Shown: positions 28,458 through 37,098, numbered from the stretch's first letter. The stretch is 64,000 nt of DNA from Solicola gregarius (GCF_025790165.1 NZ_CP094970.1:1054001-1118000); one strand, 5' to 3'. Numbers and translations are program-made. The notes: generated by a model from the letters alone, not told the origin.

Positions 28458-29468
28458 ATGGCGCTGGGCAAGGTCGCGCTCGAGGAGCACTTTCTCGACA
28501 GGAACACGGTCGATCGTGTCCTTGGTGACCCCGACGAGCTGGCGCGCGTGTCGGCCGGCGGTGGCGTCATGCCGTCGTACTACGAGCCGATCATGCATCG
28601 CCTCGCGGACTTCGACGGCGAGCGCTTGCGGGCGATGGACGAGCACGGTATCGAGTGTGCCGTGCTGTCGCTGACCGCGCCCGGCGTACAGCGACTGACC
28701 GACGCCGAGACGGCGGCCGCTGCCGCACTGGCGGCGAACGACCTGCTCGCCGAGCAGGTCGAGCGGCGCCCCGATCGGTATGCAGGCTTCGCGACCGTGC
28801 CGCTGCAGGATCCGTCGGCGGCCGCCGATGAGCTGGGCCGATGCGTCCGTGAGCTCGGGTTCGTCGGCGCAATGGTCAACGGGTACACGAATGTGGGCGA
28901 TGCCGAGCACGCCGCGTACTACGACGAACCGGAGTTCGACGTCTTCTGGCGCGCCGCGGCCGACCTCGGCGTGCCGGTGTACCTGCACCCTCGCCCGGCA
29001 TTGCCCGGCGCGGGCCGAGTGCTCGAGGACCACCCCGAGATGGTCGGCGCCACGTGGGGCTTCGGCACGGAGACGGCGACCCACGCGCTGCGCCTCGTGC
29101 TCGGCGGCGTCTTCGACCGCCACCCCGACCTGCAGGTCGTCCTCGGGCACCTCGGCGAGGGCCTGCCGGCGATGTTGTGGCGTACGCAGTACTGCTTCGA
29201 CCTCAACCCGTTCGACAAGCGACTCGACAAGACGCTCCCGGAGTACTTCGCCGACAACCTGCACGTGACGACGAGCGGCAACTTCTCCGACCAGGCGTTG
29301 ATCAACGCCATCCTCACGGTCGGCGCCGACCGGATCATGTTCTCCGTCGACTACCCGTACGCCGACACCGCGATGGCCGCGGAGTGGATCGAGCGGGCAC
29401 CGATCAGCGAGAGCGACCGGCGCAAGATCGCGCACGGCAACGCGCGCTCGCTCCTCGGACTGGGCTGA
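28458..29468 (+). CDS. Amidohydrolase family protein (ACMSD / resorcylate decarboxylase type)
   Basis: A 336-residue metal-dependent TIM-barrel protein. KVALEEHFLD carries the N-terminal metal site (E-x-H variant), VYLHPRPAL and LGHLGEGLP carry His ligands near residues 172 and 225, and IMFSVDYPYADT carries the Asp. These fit the ACMSD/gamma-resorcylate decarboxylase/2-hydroxy-1-naphthaldehyde decarboxylase group, which decarboxylates or hydrolyses aromatic and muconate-type acids. ATG 28458 follows GGGGGATCGC. It converges on the acyl-CoA dehydrogenase gene with a 10-bp gap. Its exact role in the pathway is unknown. Confidence 0.85.
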   Translation: MALGKVALEEHFLDRNTVDRVLGDPDELARVSAGGGVMPSYYEPIMHRLADFDGERLRAMDEHGIECAVLSLTAPGVQRLTDAETAAAAALAANDLLAEQVERRPDRYAGFATVPLQDPSAAADELGRCVRELGFVGAMVNGYTNVGDAEHAAYYDEPEFDVFWRAAADLGVPVYLHPRPALPGAGRVLEDHPEMVGATWGFGTETATHALRLVLGGVFDRHPDLQVVLGHLGEGLPAMLWRTQYCFDLNPFDKRLDKTLPEYFADNLHVTTSGNFSDQALINAILTVGADRIMFSVDYPYADTAMAAEWIERAPISESDRRKIAHGNARSLLGLG

Positions 29469-29478
29469 CCGCGGCACT

Positions 29479-30618
29479 TCAGCCCTTGCCGAGCCCGCGC
29501 GCGACGATCGTGCGCTGGACCTCCGACGCGCCCTCGTAGATGCGCGGCGCGCGTACGTCTCGATAGAGCTGCTCGAGCAGGTGCCCGCGCTGCAACGCCC
29601 TTGCCCCATGGAGCTGTACTGCCTGGTCGACGACGTACTGCGCCGCCTCGGTTGCGTGCAGCTTGGCCATCGCTGCCGACGTGGTGATGTGCCGCGCGTC
29701 CGCGCCGTCGTCGTACGCCGAGGCCGCCGCGTACACCAACAGACGCGATGCCTGGAGACGGGTGGCCATCTCGGCCAGGGTGTGCGCGACGGACTGTTGC
29801 TCGATCAAGGGGGCGCCGTGCACCTGTCGCTCGTTCGCGTACGCGAGCGCCGCGTCGAGCGCCGCCTGCGCCATGCCCACCGCGAAGGCGCCGACACTCG
29901 GCCGGAACAGGTCGAGGGTGCGCATCGCGACCGCGAATCCCTTGTCGACCTCCCCGAGTACGTCGGAGCGCTCCACACGTACACCGTCGAACGTCAGCCG
30001 ACCGATCGGGTGAGGTGAGAGCAGGTCGATGGGTTCGCCGGCGAGCCCCTCGGCGTCTCCGGCGACGACGAACGCCGTCACACCCCGAGCGCGCGTGTCA
30101 GGGGTCGTACGCGCGAACACGGTGTAGACGTCGGCGTCGGGCGCATTGGAGATCCAGGTCTTCTCCCCCGACAGCCGCCAACCCTCGCCATCGGGCTCCG
30201 CACGGAGCGCGAGTGCCGCGGCATCGGACCCTGCACCGGCCTCGGACAACGCGAACCCGGCAGCGACATCCCCGGACACGACACCGGGCATCCATCGCTC
30301 GACCGCGGCCGGGGCGCCGGCCTGCAGGATGGGGTAGCTGCCGAGGCCCTGCAGCGCGAGCGCCGTCTCCGCATGGGTATTGACCGTCGCGATGGTCTCG
30401 CGTAGCAGACACAGCTGCATCGCGGCAGCGTCGCGTGGCGGCTCGTCGGGCTCGCCGCCGAACAGCCCGCGCAGGAGCCCGAGTCGCCCGAGCGTGCCGA
30501 GCAGCTCGCGGTCGACCCGGTCGGAGTCACCCTGCGGTCCGCCGGACAGGTCGGTCTGCGCGAGCGCACGGACCCGCTCGACGTACGCGCGTTGGGTCGG
30601 CGTCAACGCAAAGGACAT
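29479..30618 (-). CDS. Acyl-CoA dehydrogenase family protein
   Basis: A 379-residue flavoprotein. AAGFALSEAGAGSDAAALAL and GEKTWISNAPDADVYTVFA are the FAD/substrate signatures. VQLHGARALQRGHLLEQLYR and DVRAPRIYEGASEVQRTIVA complete the domain, with a candidate catalytic Glu in IYEGASE. ATG 30618 gives the usual length. The start is about 7 bp from a consensus -10 box, so the mRNA is predicted to be leaderless. It is divergent from the flavoprotein gene with overlapping promoters. Probably desaturates a cyclic CoA ester of the aromatic route. Confidence 0.9.
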   Translation of the reverse strand: MSFALTPTQRAYVERVRALAQTDLSGGPQGDSDRVDRELLGTLGRLGLLRGLFGGEPDEPPRDAAAMQLCLLRETIATVNTHAETALALQGLGSYPILQAGAPAAVERWMPGVVSGDVAAGFALSEAGAGSDAAALALRAEPDGEGWRLSGEKTWISNAPDADVYTVFARTTPDTRARGVTAFVVAGDAEGLAGEPIDLLSPHPIGRLTFDGVRVERSDVLGEVDKGFAVAMRTLDLFRPSVGAFAVGMAQAALDAALAYANERQVHGAPLIEQQSVAHTLAEMATRLQASRLLVYAAASAYDDGADARHITTSAAMAKLHATEAAQYVVDQAVQLHGARALQRGHLLEQLYRDVRAPRIYEGASEVQRTIVARGLGKG

Positions 30619-30625
30619 GCCACCC

Positions 30626-30668
30626 AGGCTATGCCGCATTGACAACGCCCGTCAAGAACACGCAATAT
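30626..30668. promoter_or_regulatory. Overlapping divergent promoters predicting two leaderless mRNAs
   Basis: Plus strand: TTGACA (30639-30644), 18-bp spacer, CAATAT (30663-30668), then ATG at 30675. Minus strand: TTGACG (30655-30650), 18-bp spacer, TAGCCT (30631-30626), then ATG at 30618. The two -35 boxes form TTGACAACGCCCGTCAA, and each -10 is placed so that transcription would begin at or next to the start codon. Promoter calls are by consensus. Confidence 0.6.
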
Positions 30669-30674
30669 GAACCC

Positions 30675-33167
30675 ATGAGGATTGCGGTCATCGGCGGCGG
30701 CCCGGGGGGTCTGTACTTCGCCGCACTCACCAAGCAGATCGGGCCCGAACACGACATCACCGTGTGGGAGCGCAACGCGGCGGACGACACGTTCGGCTTC
30801 GGCGTGGTGTTCTCCGACGAGACGCTCGGCGGCATCGAGCACGCCGACCCGCGGTTCCACGCGCAGCTGGAGGCGGAGTTCGCCCGCTGGGACGACATCG
30901 ACGTGCACTACCGAGGCGAGGTGATCACCAGCTCCGGCCACGGATTCGCCGCGATGGGACGTAAACGCCTGCTGGAGCTGCTGCAGCAGCGTTGCGCGGA
31001 GCTGGGAGTCGACGTGCGGTTCTGTACCGAGGCGCCGGACGTCGAGGTCCTGCGCAGCGAGTACGACCTCGTGGTGGCTGCCGACGGGCTCAACTCGGCC
31101 ATCCGCCGGACGTACGCCGGCGCGTTCCGGCCGCACCTCGACGAACGCCGCTGCAAGTACATGTGGCTCGGCACGTCACGGGTGTTCGAGTCGTTCACGT
31201 TCTCGATCCGCGACACCCCGCACGGCATCATGCAGCTGCACGGCTACCCGTACGACGACAAGGCGAGCACGTTCATCGTCGAGCTGAACGAGTCGGTGTG
31301 GCGCGAGGCCGGGTTCGACCGTACGCTCGGCGACCGCGAGCTCGCGCCCGGCGAGTCCGACGAGGAGTCGATCGCGCGGGTGCGCGAGCTGTTCGCCGAC
31401 GAGCTCGGCGGCTACGACGTGATGGCGAACAACTCGCGGTGGGTGACGTTCACGACCGTGAGCAACGAGTCGTGGGTGCACGACAACGTCGTACTCCTCG
31501 GCGATGCCGCGCACACGGCGCACTTCTCGATCGGCTCCGGTACGAAGCTCGCGATGGAGGACGCCCTGTCGCTCGCTGCGTGCCTGCACGAACACACCGC
31601 GCTCGGCGATGCCCTCGCGGCGTACGAGACCGAGCGTCGGTCCGTCGTCGAGTCGACGCAACGCGCGGCGCAGGCGAGCCTGGAATGGTTCGAGGACCTC
31701 TCGCAGTACACGCACCAAGAGCCGCTGCAGTTCGCGTTCAACATCCTCACCCGCAGCCGGCGCATCACGTACGACAACCTGCGGATGCGCGATCCGGAGT
31801 TCGTCGCACGGGTCGACGCGTGGTTCGCAGAGCACGAACGCGAACGCGGCCACGCGCCGGGAGACGTAGAGGTCGCGCGGAGAGGGGCGCTGGAAAGCGA
31901 GCGGGTCTGGGCGCCCGATCCGGCAAGGCCGAGGAACGAGGGCGCACCCGGTCGTGCTTCGAGTGACGAGAACGCTGCCGGTCGGGATGCCCAGGCCCGC
32001 GAACCCAGCGAGCCCTCTCCGCGCGATCTCTTGAGCCCGCCGATGTTCCAGCCGTTCAGGCTCGGCGAGCTGGAGCTGCAGAACCGCGTCGTCGTCTCGC
32101 CGATGGACCAGTACGTCGCGCGGGACGGCATGCCCGGCGACTTCCACTTCACCCACCTGACCGGCAAGGCCCTCGGTAGCCCAGGGCTCGTGATGACCGA
32201 GATGGTCTGCGTGTCCCCGGAGGGCCGCATCACGCCAGGCTGTGCAGGCATGTGGAGCGACGAGCAGGCGACGCGGTGGCGGCGCATCACCGACTTCGTG
32301 CATGCGGAGACGAAGACCAAGATCGGCATACAGCTGGGGCACTCCGGCGCCAAGGGCTCGACCAGGCTCATGTGGGAGGGCATCGACCAGCCGCTCGAGT
32401 CGGGCAACTGGGCGGTCGCTGCGGCGTCGCCCGTCGCGTACAACCCGGACGTCAACCAGGTGCCGCGCGAGCTGACCCGCGACGAGCTGGTGGGCATTCG
32501 GGAGCAGTTCGTCGCGTCGACGGTGCGTGCGGCGGACGCGGGTTTCGACCTGGTCGAGCTGCACTGCGCGCACGGCTATCTGCTGTCGGGGTTCATCTCG
32601 CCGATCACCAACCAGCGCACGGATGAGTACGGCGGCTCGCTGGAGAATCGGCTGCGCTTCCCGCTCGAGGTGTTCGCAGCGATGCGCGAGGCGTGGCCGG
32701 CGGATCGGCCGATGACCGTACGCGTCTCGGCGACCGACTGGTGCGACGGCGGCCTCACCCCCGACGATGCGCTCGGCGTGGCCCAGGCGTTCGAGGCGGC
32801 GGGTGCCGCGGCGATCGACGTGTCGACCGGGCAGGTGACGTCCGCCGAGCAACCGGCGTTCGGGCGCTCGTACCAGACGCCGTACGCCGACCGAATCCGC
32901 AACCGGCTGCACATTCCGACCATCGCGGTCGGCGTGATCTCGTCGTACGACGACGTGAACTCGATCCTGCTCGCCGGCCGCGCCGACCTGTGCGCGCTCG
33001 GTCGCGTGCATCTGTACGACCCGAACTGGACGCTGCACGCCGCCGTCGAGCAGGACTACGACGGCCCCGGGGTCACCTGGCCGCTGCCGTGGCGGGCCGG
33101 ACGCCGCAAGCCGCAGACCGGCCGTCCCGACGCCGCGCCGCCACCGCGCCGCCTCCCCACACGCTGA
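30675..33167 (+). CDS. Bifunctional aryl-CoA monooxygenase/reductase (FAD monooxygenase + old yellow enzyme)
   Basis: An 830-residue two-domain flavoprotein. Residues 1-390 are a PHBH-type FAD monooxygenase (RIAVIGGGPGGLYFAALTKQ; VAADGLNSAIRRTYAG; VVLLGDAAHTAHFSIGSGTK). Residues about 456-810 are an NADH:flavin oxidoreductase of the old-yellow-enzyme class (FQPFRLGELELQNRVVVSPM; VELHCAHGYLLSGFISPITN; RTDEYGGSLENRLRF). The same fusion is known from 2-aminobenzoyl-CoA monooxygenase/reductase and in proteins annotated salicylyl-CoA 5-hydroxylase/oxidoreductase. The first domain would hydroxylate the CoA-bound ring and the second reduce it. The linker (about 406-455) is made of an interspersed repeat. 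Confidence 0.85.
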   Translation: MRIAVIGGGPGGLYFAALTKQIGPEHDITVWERNAADDTFGFGVVFSDETLGGIEHADPRFHAQLEAEFARWDDIDVHYRGEVITSSGHGFAAMGRKRLLELLQQRCAELGVDVRFCTEAPDVEVLRSEYDLVVAADGLNSAIRRTYAGAFRPHLDERRCKYMWLGTSRVFESFTFSIRDTPHGIMQLHGYPYDDKASTFIVELNESVWREAGFDRTLGDRELAPGESDEESIARVRELFADELGGYDVMANNSRWVTFTTVSNESWVHDNVVLLGDAAHTAHFSIGSGTKLAMEDALSLAACLHEHTALGDALAAYETERRSVVESTQRAAQASLEWFEDLSQYTHQEPLQFAFNILTRSRRITYDNLRMRDPEFVARVDAWFAEHERERGHAPGDVEVARRGALESERVWAPDPARPRNEGAPGRASSDENAAGRDAQAREPSEPSPRDLLSPPMFQPFRLGELELQNRVVVSPMDQYVARDGMPGDFHFTHLTGKALGSPGLVMTEMVCVSPEGRITPGCAGMWSDEQATRWRRITDFVHAETKTKIGIQLGHSGAKGSTRLMWEGIDQPLESGNWAVAAASPVAYNPDVNQVPRELTRDELVGIREQFVASTVRAADAGFDLVELHCAHGYLLSGFISPITNQRTDEYGGSLENRLRFPLEVFAAMREAWPADRPMTVRVSATDWCDGGLTPDDALGVAQAFEAAGAAAIDVSTGQVTSAEQPAFGRSYQTPYADRIRNRLHIPTIAVGVISSYDDVNSILLAGRADLCALGRVHLYDPNWTLHAAVEQDYDGPGVTWPLPWRAGRRKPQTGRPDAAPPPRRLPTR
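31897..32009 (+). repeat. Interspersed coding repeat, copy B, in the flavoprotein linker
   Basis: GCGAGCGGGTCTGGGCGCCC-GATCCGGCAAGGC, 41 divergent bases, then AACGCTGCCGGTCGGGATGC and CGCGAACC. These blocks match the DUF501 leader (17905-18018, minus strand). In the flavoprotein frame it encodes APDPAR ... NAAGRDAQAREP, the same reading frame as copy A. The repeat accounts for most of the linker between the two enzyme domains. Confidence 0.7.
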
Positions 33168-33173
33168 GGAGGG

Positions 33174-34217
33174 TCAGGCGCGGAGGTCGACGACGACCTT
33201 CACGTCGTCGGGATGCTTGTGGAGCCCGTCGGTGAAGTCGCTCATCGGCACCCGCCGGCTGATCAGTCGAGCCAGCCAGCCGACGTCGGCGTGGGAGAGC
33301 GCATCCGCCGCCTGCTCGAAGTTCGCCCGCGAGGCGTTGACCGATCCGAACACCACGGTGTTCTCGAGCACCATCTCCTTGTTCAGCTGGTCTGCGCCGA
33401 CCGGAACCGAGCGCGTACCCGAGGAGATGCCCGTGAGGCAGATGACGGCCGCGGGCGAGACGACGGTCGCCAGGTCGACCACGAGCGGGCCGTGTCCGGT
33501 GCACTCGATGACCACGTCGGGCTCCAGACCCAGGTCGTGTACGTCGCCGGTATGGAACGTCGCGCCGAGATCGGCGACCAGCTGCGACTTCGGGCCCGAG
33601 TCGACGATGTCGAGTACGTGTACGTCCAGACCGCGCTGCACGCCCATCATCGCGGCGAGCAGCCCGATCGGCCCCGCGCCGGTGACGAGCGCGACCTCGG
33701 GACGCCACGTCGAGCGGGCGAAGATCCGCTCGGTCTGGTCCCACGCCTTGGCGACGACCGACGCGGGCTCGATCAGCACTCCGCAGTCGCCGAGCGCGGG
33801 GTCGAGCTTGATCGCGTACTCCGGCTCGATCTGCCAGCGCTGCGAGCCGTACCCGTCGAGCTCCTTGATGCCGCGCTCGGTGTAGCGACCGTTGCGGCAG
33901 AAGTCCCACTCCCCGCGTGCGCACGCCGGACACGGGACCGGATCCGGCCGCCGGACGATCCCGGCGACCAGGTCGCCCGCGGCGAAGCCGCTGCCCTCGG
34001 GCGCATCGAGGACGGCCCCGAGCGACTCGTGCCCGATCACCAGGCGGTCCTTTCCGGGTGGCAGCCAGCCGTACCCCTCCACTATGTCGGCGTCCGTGCC
34101 GCAGATCCCGATCAGCCTTCCCTCGACCAACAGCAGGTCCGGCGACGCCTCGGGGTCGGCGACCTCGCTGACCCCGACGGAGTCGGGCTGACCCGGTACG
34201 ACCGTGATCGCTTGCAT
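33174..34217 (-). CDS. Zinc-dependent alcohol dehydrogenase, glucose 1-dehydrogenase type
   Basis: A 347-residue MDR-family enzyme. Catalytic zinc site: GICGTDADIVEGYG with GHESLG downstream. Structural-zinc-type cysteines: PCPACARGEWDFCRNGRYTE. Rossmann loop: ALVTGAGPIGLLAAMMGVQR. The spacing and GICGTD/IVEGYGWLPPGKDRLVIG pattern match glucose 1-dehydrogenases of archaea and actinobacteria more than simple alcohol dehydrogenases. It converges on the flavoprotein gene with a 6-bp gap; a role in the aromatic cluster is possible but not supported by operon structure. Confidence 0.85.
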   Translation of the reverse strand: MQAITVVPGQPDSVGVSEVADPEASPDLLLVEGRLIGICGTDADIVEGYGWLPPGKDRLVIGHESLGAVLDAPEGSGFAAGDLVAGIVRRPDPVPCPACARGEWDFCRNGRYTERGIKELDGYGSQRWQIEPEYAIKLDPALGDCGVLIEPASVVAKAWDQTERIFARSTWRPEVALVTGAGPIGLLAAMMGVQRGLDVHVLDIVDSGPKSQLVADLGATFHTGDVHDLGLEPDVVIECTGHGPLVVDLATVVSPAAVICLTGISSGTRSVPVGADQLNKEMVLENTVVFGSVNASRANFEQAADALSHADVGWLARLISRRVPMSDFTDGLHKHPDDVKVVVDLRA

Positions 34218-34325
34218 GCCGTGCCTCCTCGTCACCAGCGACGCCGCGCCCACTCGGCGCGACGCTCGCCAGCTCAACGTACCCACGATCACGAAGCCGT
34301 GCAGTACGGGCCGTAGGCTGCAGCC

Positions 34326-34874
34326 ATGCATGCGGAGCGGATTCTCGAGCACTACGACATCCGGCCGCCCCGGCTCTCCGACGCAGCGGCGCTCGCCGCT
34401 GCCTACCGGCACAACCGCGACCACCTGGCGCCGTACGAGCCGCGCCGGACCGACATCTTCTACACCGCCGCGGGCCAACGCGAGTCGCTCGGCATCTCGC
34501 TCGAAGCCGCCCAGCACGGGCGGGCGGCCGGCTGGCTGATCCTCGCCGGCGAGAGTGTGGTCGGACGGATCAACCTGAACACGATCGTGCGCGGCGCCGC
34601 GCACTCTGCGCATGTCGGCTACTGGGTCGACCGCGAGCACACCGGGCGCGGACTCGCGACCGCCGCCGTCGAGTACGCGTGCGACGCCGCTGTCGACCTC
34701 GGCCTACATCGCATCGAGGCCGGCACCCTCACGGACAACCTGGCCTCACAGGCCGTGCTGCGCAAGTGCGGGTTCGAGCAGATCGGGCACGCCCGCAGCT
34801 ACCTGTTCATCGACGGCGCGTGGGGCGACCACGATATTTTCCAGCGGATTCTGAACGACAAGCCGCCCGGCTGA
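34326..34874 (+). CDS. GNAT acetyltransferase, RimJ-like
   Basis: A 182-residue N-acetyltransferase of the RimJ/RimL subgroup. DIRPPRLSDAAALAAAYRHN is the first strand and helix, VGYWVDREHTGRGLATAAVE holds the acetyl-CoA pyrophosphate loop (R-G-L-A), and HRIEAGTLTDNLASQAVLRK then CGFEQIGHARSYLFIDGAWG completes the fold. Likely acetylates N-termini of proteins such as S5. It stands alone, converging on mazG with a 2-bp gap. Confidence 0.87.
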   Translation: MHAERILEHYDIRPPRLSDAAALAAAYRHNRDHLAPYEPRRTDIFYTAAGQRESLGISLEAAQHGRAAGWLILAGESVVGRINLNTIVRGAAHSAHVGYWVDREHTGRGLATAAVEYACDAAVDLGLHRIEAGTLTDNLASQAVLRKCGFEQIGHARSYLFIDGAWGDHDIFQRILNDKPPG

Positions 34875-34876
34875 CG

Positions 34877-35782
34877 TCAGCGCTCCGCGCGGCGGGCGAG
34901 CTCGCGGGTCGCGCGACGTAAGGCACGCTCCGCGTCGACGTTCTCGGACCGCGCCGCGAGCACCGTCTCGAGCAGCTCGCGACCGACCCGCGACTCGTCG
35001 TCGTCGGGGTCGCCGGCAGGCGCGTTCGTCGCCTCGAGCACTCCTGCACGCCGCAGCCGGGTCACCACCTTGTCGGCGTACGCGAGGGCCGGGAGCGCCG
35101 CGGGTACACCGTCGAGCACCGAGTCGCGCCGCTTCTCGGTCGCCTTGAGTCGGTCCCAGTTCGCCTCGACGTCGGCCGCGTGGCGTACGTCGACGCCGGC
35201 GAAGACATGCGGATGCCGACGTACCAGCTTGTCGATCAGGCCCTGCGCGACGTCGTCGACGGTCCACTCGTCGACCTCTGCCGCGATCTCGGCGTGGAAG
35301 TACACCTGCAGGAGCAGGTCGCCGAGCTCCTCGCGCAGCAGGTCGGAGTCGCCGTCGTCGAGGGCCTCGAGCGTCTCGTACGTCTCCTCGAGCAGGTACG
35401 TCGCGAGCGACTCGTGGGTCTGTTCGGCGTCCCACGGGCACTGCCGACGCAGCCGCTCCATCACCGACACGAGTCGTACGAGCGCACCCCCGTACGGATC
35501 GGCCGAGCCCACGATCGCCGGGAGACCCGATGCGTCGACCTCCCCGCGGGGAGCGAGCCAGACGGCGTCGCCGCCGAGGCGTGCCAGCCGCTCGGGCAGG
35601 TCGTCGCCCGGTGGTTCGGCCGACGCCGCGAGCGCGATACCGGACTCGCGTACCGCGAGCGCAGTGGGGTCGTCCGGGTCGGCGGGGACGACGAGCGCGG
35701 CTGCCCGCAGCGCGTCCCACGCCTCCAGCGTGAGCGTGCCGGGCGGGACGGCCGCGCTCGTGATCAGCGCACGCAGTGGCAT
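34877..35782 (-). CDS. mazG: MazG nucleoside triphosphate pyrophosphohydrolase
   Basis: A 301-residue protein. An N-terminal region (1-95) is weakly related to tetrapyrrole-methylase-like leaders. The MazG core is LVSVMERLRRQCPWDAEQTH (about 104-123), then ESLATYLLEETYETLEALDD, REELGDLLLQVYFHAEIAAE with EExxE and ExxD metal motifs, and LVRRHPHVFAGV. It hydrolyses non-canonical or (p)ppGpp-related NTPs to NMP and PPi. It lies upstream of a secreted-protein gene read the other way. Confidence 0.92.
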   Translation of the reverse strand: MPLRALITSAAVPPGTLTLEAWDALRAAALVVPADPDDPTALAVRESGIALAASAEPPGDDLPERLARLGGDAVWLAPRGEVDASGLPAIVGSADPYGGALVRLVSVMERLRRQCPWDAEQTHESLATYLLEETYETLEALDDGDSDLLREELGDLLLQVYFHAEIAAEVDEWTVDDVAQGLIDKLVRRHPHVFAGVDVRHAADVEANWDRLKATEKRRDSVLDGVPAALPALAYADKVVTRLRRAGVLEATNAPAGDPDDDESRVGRELLETVLAARSENVDAERALRRATRELARRAER

Positions 35783-35856
35783 CTGCCAAGTGTGCCTGTG
35801 GACCGCTCGCGCCCGACGTCGGGTGGGCGGATCGGCGGTCGTTCGGCATTAAACAA

Positions 35857-35886
35857 TTGTCAACAATCCTACGATTGCATTAGCGT
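35857..35886 (+). promoter_or_regulatory. Candidate promoter of the small secreted protein gene
   Basis: TTGTCA (35857-35862) and TAGCGT (35881-35886) are 18 bp apart within an A/T-rich pocket (35848-35882), 37 bp before the ATG at 35923. AACAATTGTCAACAATC around the -35 contains overlapping TTGT/ACAA dyads. Confidence 0.45.
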
Positions 35887-35922
35887 TGGTGACTCCACGT
35901 AACCGACGAAGGAGTAGGACGA

Positions 35923-36321
35923 ATGAAGGTATTGGCACGGTCCGCCGCTGTCGCGGCGGCCGCGACCGCCCTGATCGCCACCACGACACCCCTCGCGGCC
36001 GCCGGCTCGGGCTTCGAGGTCTGGACCGACGCAGAGTCGAGCCGGGAGTGCGGTGTCGCGAACGAGGCCGGCTCCGCGAAGTTCGTGGACGACGGGGAGC
36101 ACTTCTACATCGATGACCGACGGTCTGACGGACACAGTGTCCGTGCGCACGTCTACGTCAACGGCGACTTCAAGGAGACGCTCAAGAGCACGGGCACCAG
36201 CAGCAGCCCGGCTACGCACTACAACCGCAGCTACCCCGAGGGCGCCAAGGTGACGGTCGGCGTCTACGTCTCGTACTACAACCAGGTCTGCGGCTACGAC
36301 GAGGAGAGCGGCACGGCCTGA
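35923..36321 (+). CDS. Small secreted protein, 132 aa
   Basis: No known family. Signal peptide at residues 1-27 (VLARSAAVAAAATALIATTT, then AAAGS). The mature part is about 105 residues, hydrophilic, with two cysteines (SRECGVAN and NQVCGYD) that could form one disulfide, and beta-rich segments (SVRAHVYVNGDFKETL, AKVTVGVYVSYY). AAGGAG precedes the ATG. A 17-bp hairpin follows the stop. The gene is monocistronic. Confidence 0.75.
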   Translation: MKVLARSAAVAAAATALIATTTPLAAAGSGFEVWTDAESSRECGVANEAGSAKFVDDGEHFYIDDRRSDGHSVRAHVYVNGDFKETLKSTGTSSSPATHYNRSYPEGAKVTVGVYVSYYNQVCGYDEESGTA

Positions 36322-36341
36322 GCGGCCGGCTTCGCTCCGAG

Positions 36342-36385
36342 CAAATCGACATTTGTTATGCCCGGGCCTAACAAATGTCGATTTG
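36342..36385. terminator. Bidirectional hairpin terminator
   Basis: CAAATCGACATTTGTTA (36342-36358) pairs perfectly with 36369-36385 over 17 bp. The 10-nt loop contains CCCGGG. It lies between two convergent genes (stops at 36321 and 36399). No U-tract, as usual for actinobacterial terminators. Confidence 0.75.
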
Positions 36386-36398
36386 TCCGGGCGCTAGC

Positions 36399-37016
36399 TC
36401 AGCTGCACTGCTGCGTACTCGGCAGGTCTTCTGCCGGATCCGTCACGCGTACGGAGAGCGAGTCGGTGTCGTCCTTCGGCTGGCCGGTGTCGTCGAGCCC
36501 GTAGCGCGGGTCGATCGAGACATCGGCGTCGGCGATGAAGTCCTGGAGGTACGCCTGGCCGGCCTGCTGCGCCTGCTTGGCCGAAGCGTCGGAACCGGCT
36601 TGGTCCTGGCCGATCGCGGTCACCAACGCGCTCGACTCCTTGCTGATCGCGATGATCTTGGAGAGCTCGTCGGTGTCGGCGTCGGGGAACTGCGACTCGA
36701 GGGAAGCCGTGTCGTCGCTCGTCACGGCGTACTGGCTCGGCTCGACCTCGACGCCGAGCTCGTCGGCCGCCTCGCGGGCGGCGGTGAGCGTGAGCATCAG
36801 GTTCGCCGCCTGCTGGCGCGCATCCTTGCCACCCACTCCGGTCTGCCCGCTGGCGCTGATCGCCTCGCACAGGTTGTCGGCCAGGTCGTCGACCTTGTCG
36901 GCCGAGACCGACACGTCCCCGACGACGACGGCCGCGCCCGGATGCATCGATCCGCAGGCGCTCAACGCGAGCATCGCGGCGGCAGCCATGCCGACCCGGA
37001 TCCGTTTCACAAGCAC
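36399..37016 (-). CDS. SurA N-terminal-like lipoprotein
   Basis: A 205-residue lipoprotein. The signal ends in a lipobox LALSACGS with Cys21. The mature part begins with AAVVVGDVSVSADKVDDLAD, the pattern of the SurA_N helical domain found in peptidyl-prolyl isomerase chaperones; no PpiC/parvulin catalytic domain follows. It probably acts at the outer face of the membrane as a folding helper. Located between mazG and mfd. Confidence 0.72.
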   Translation of the reverse strand: MLVKRIRVGMAAAAMLALSACGSMHPGAAVVVGDVSVSADKVDDLADNLCEAISASGQTGVGGKDARQQAANLMLTLTAAREAADELGVEVEPSQYAVTSDDTASLESQFPDADTDELSKIIAISKESSALVTAIGQDQAGSDASAKQAQQAGQAYLQDFIADADVSIDPRYGLDDTGQPKDDTDSLSVRVTDPAEDLPSTQQCS

Positions 37017-37098
37017 TCCTCATTGCGCGCAGGTGTTCCGGGGCAACTTTACGGGGCGTACCCGGATCGCCGACGCGGGGTGCTGCAGCCCGCTCGCG

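Noticed and set aside
30675-33167. Idea that the flavoprotein is an accidental fusion caused by the repeat
   Set aside because: The same two-domain order is a known natural fusion, so the repeat is more likely an insertion into an existing linker.
33073-33933. Alternative frame overlapping the alcohol dehydrogenase
   Set aside because: Arg-rich composition with no conserved motif; the zinc and Rossmann motifs are in the other frame.
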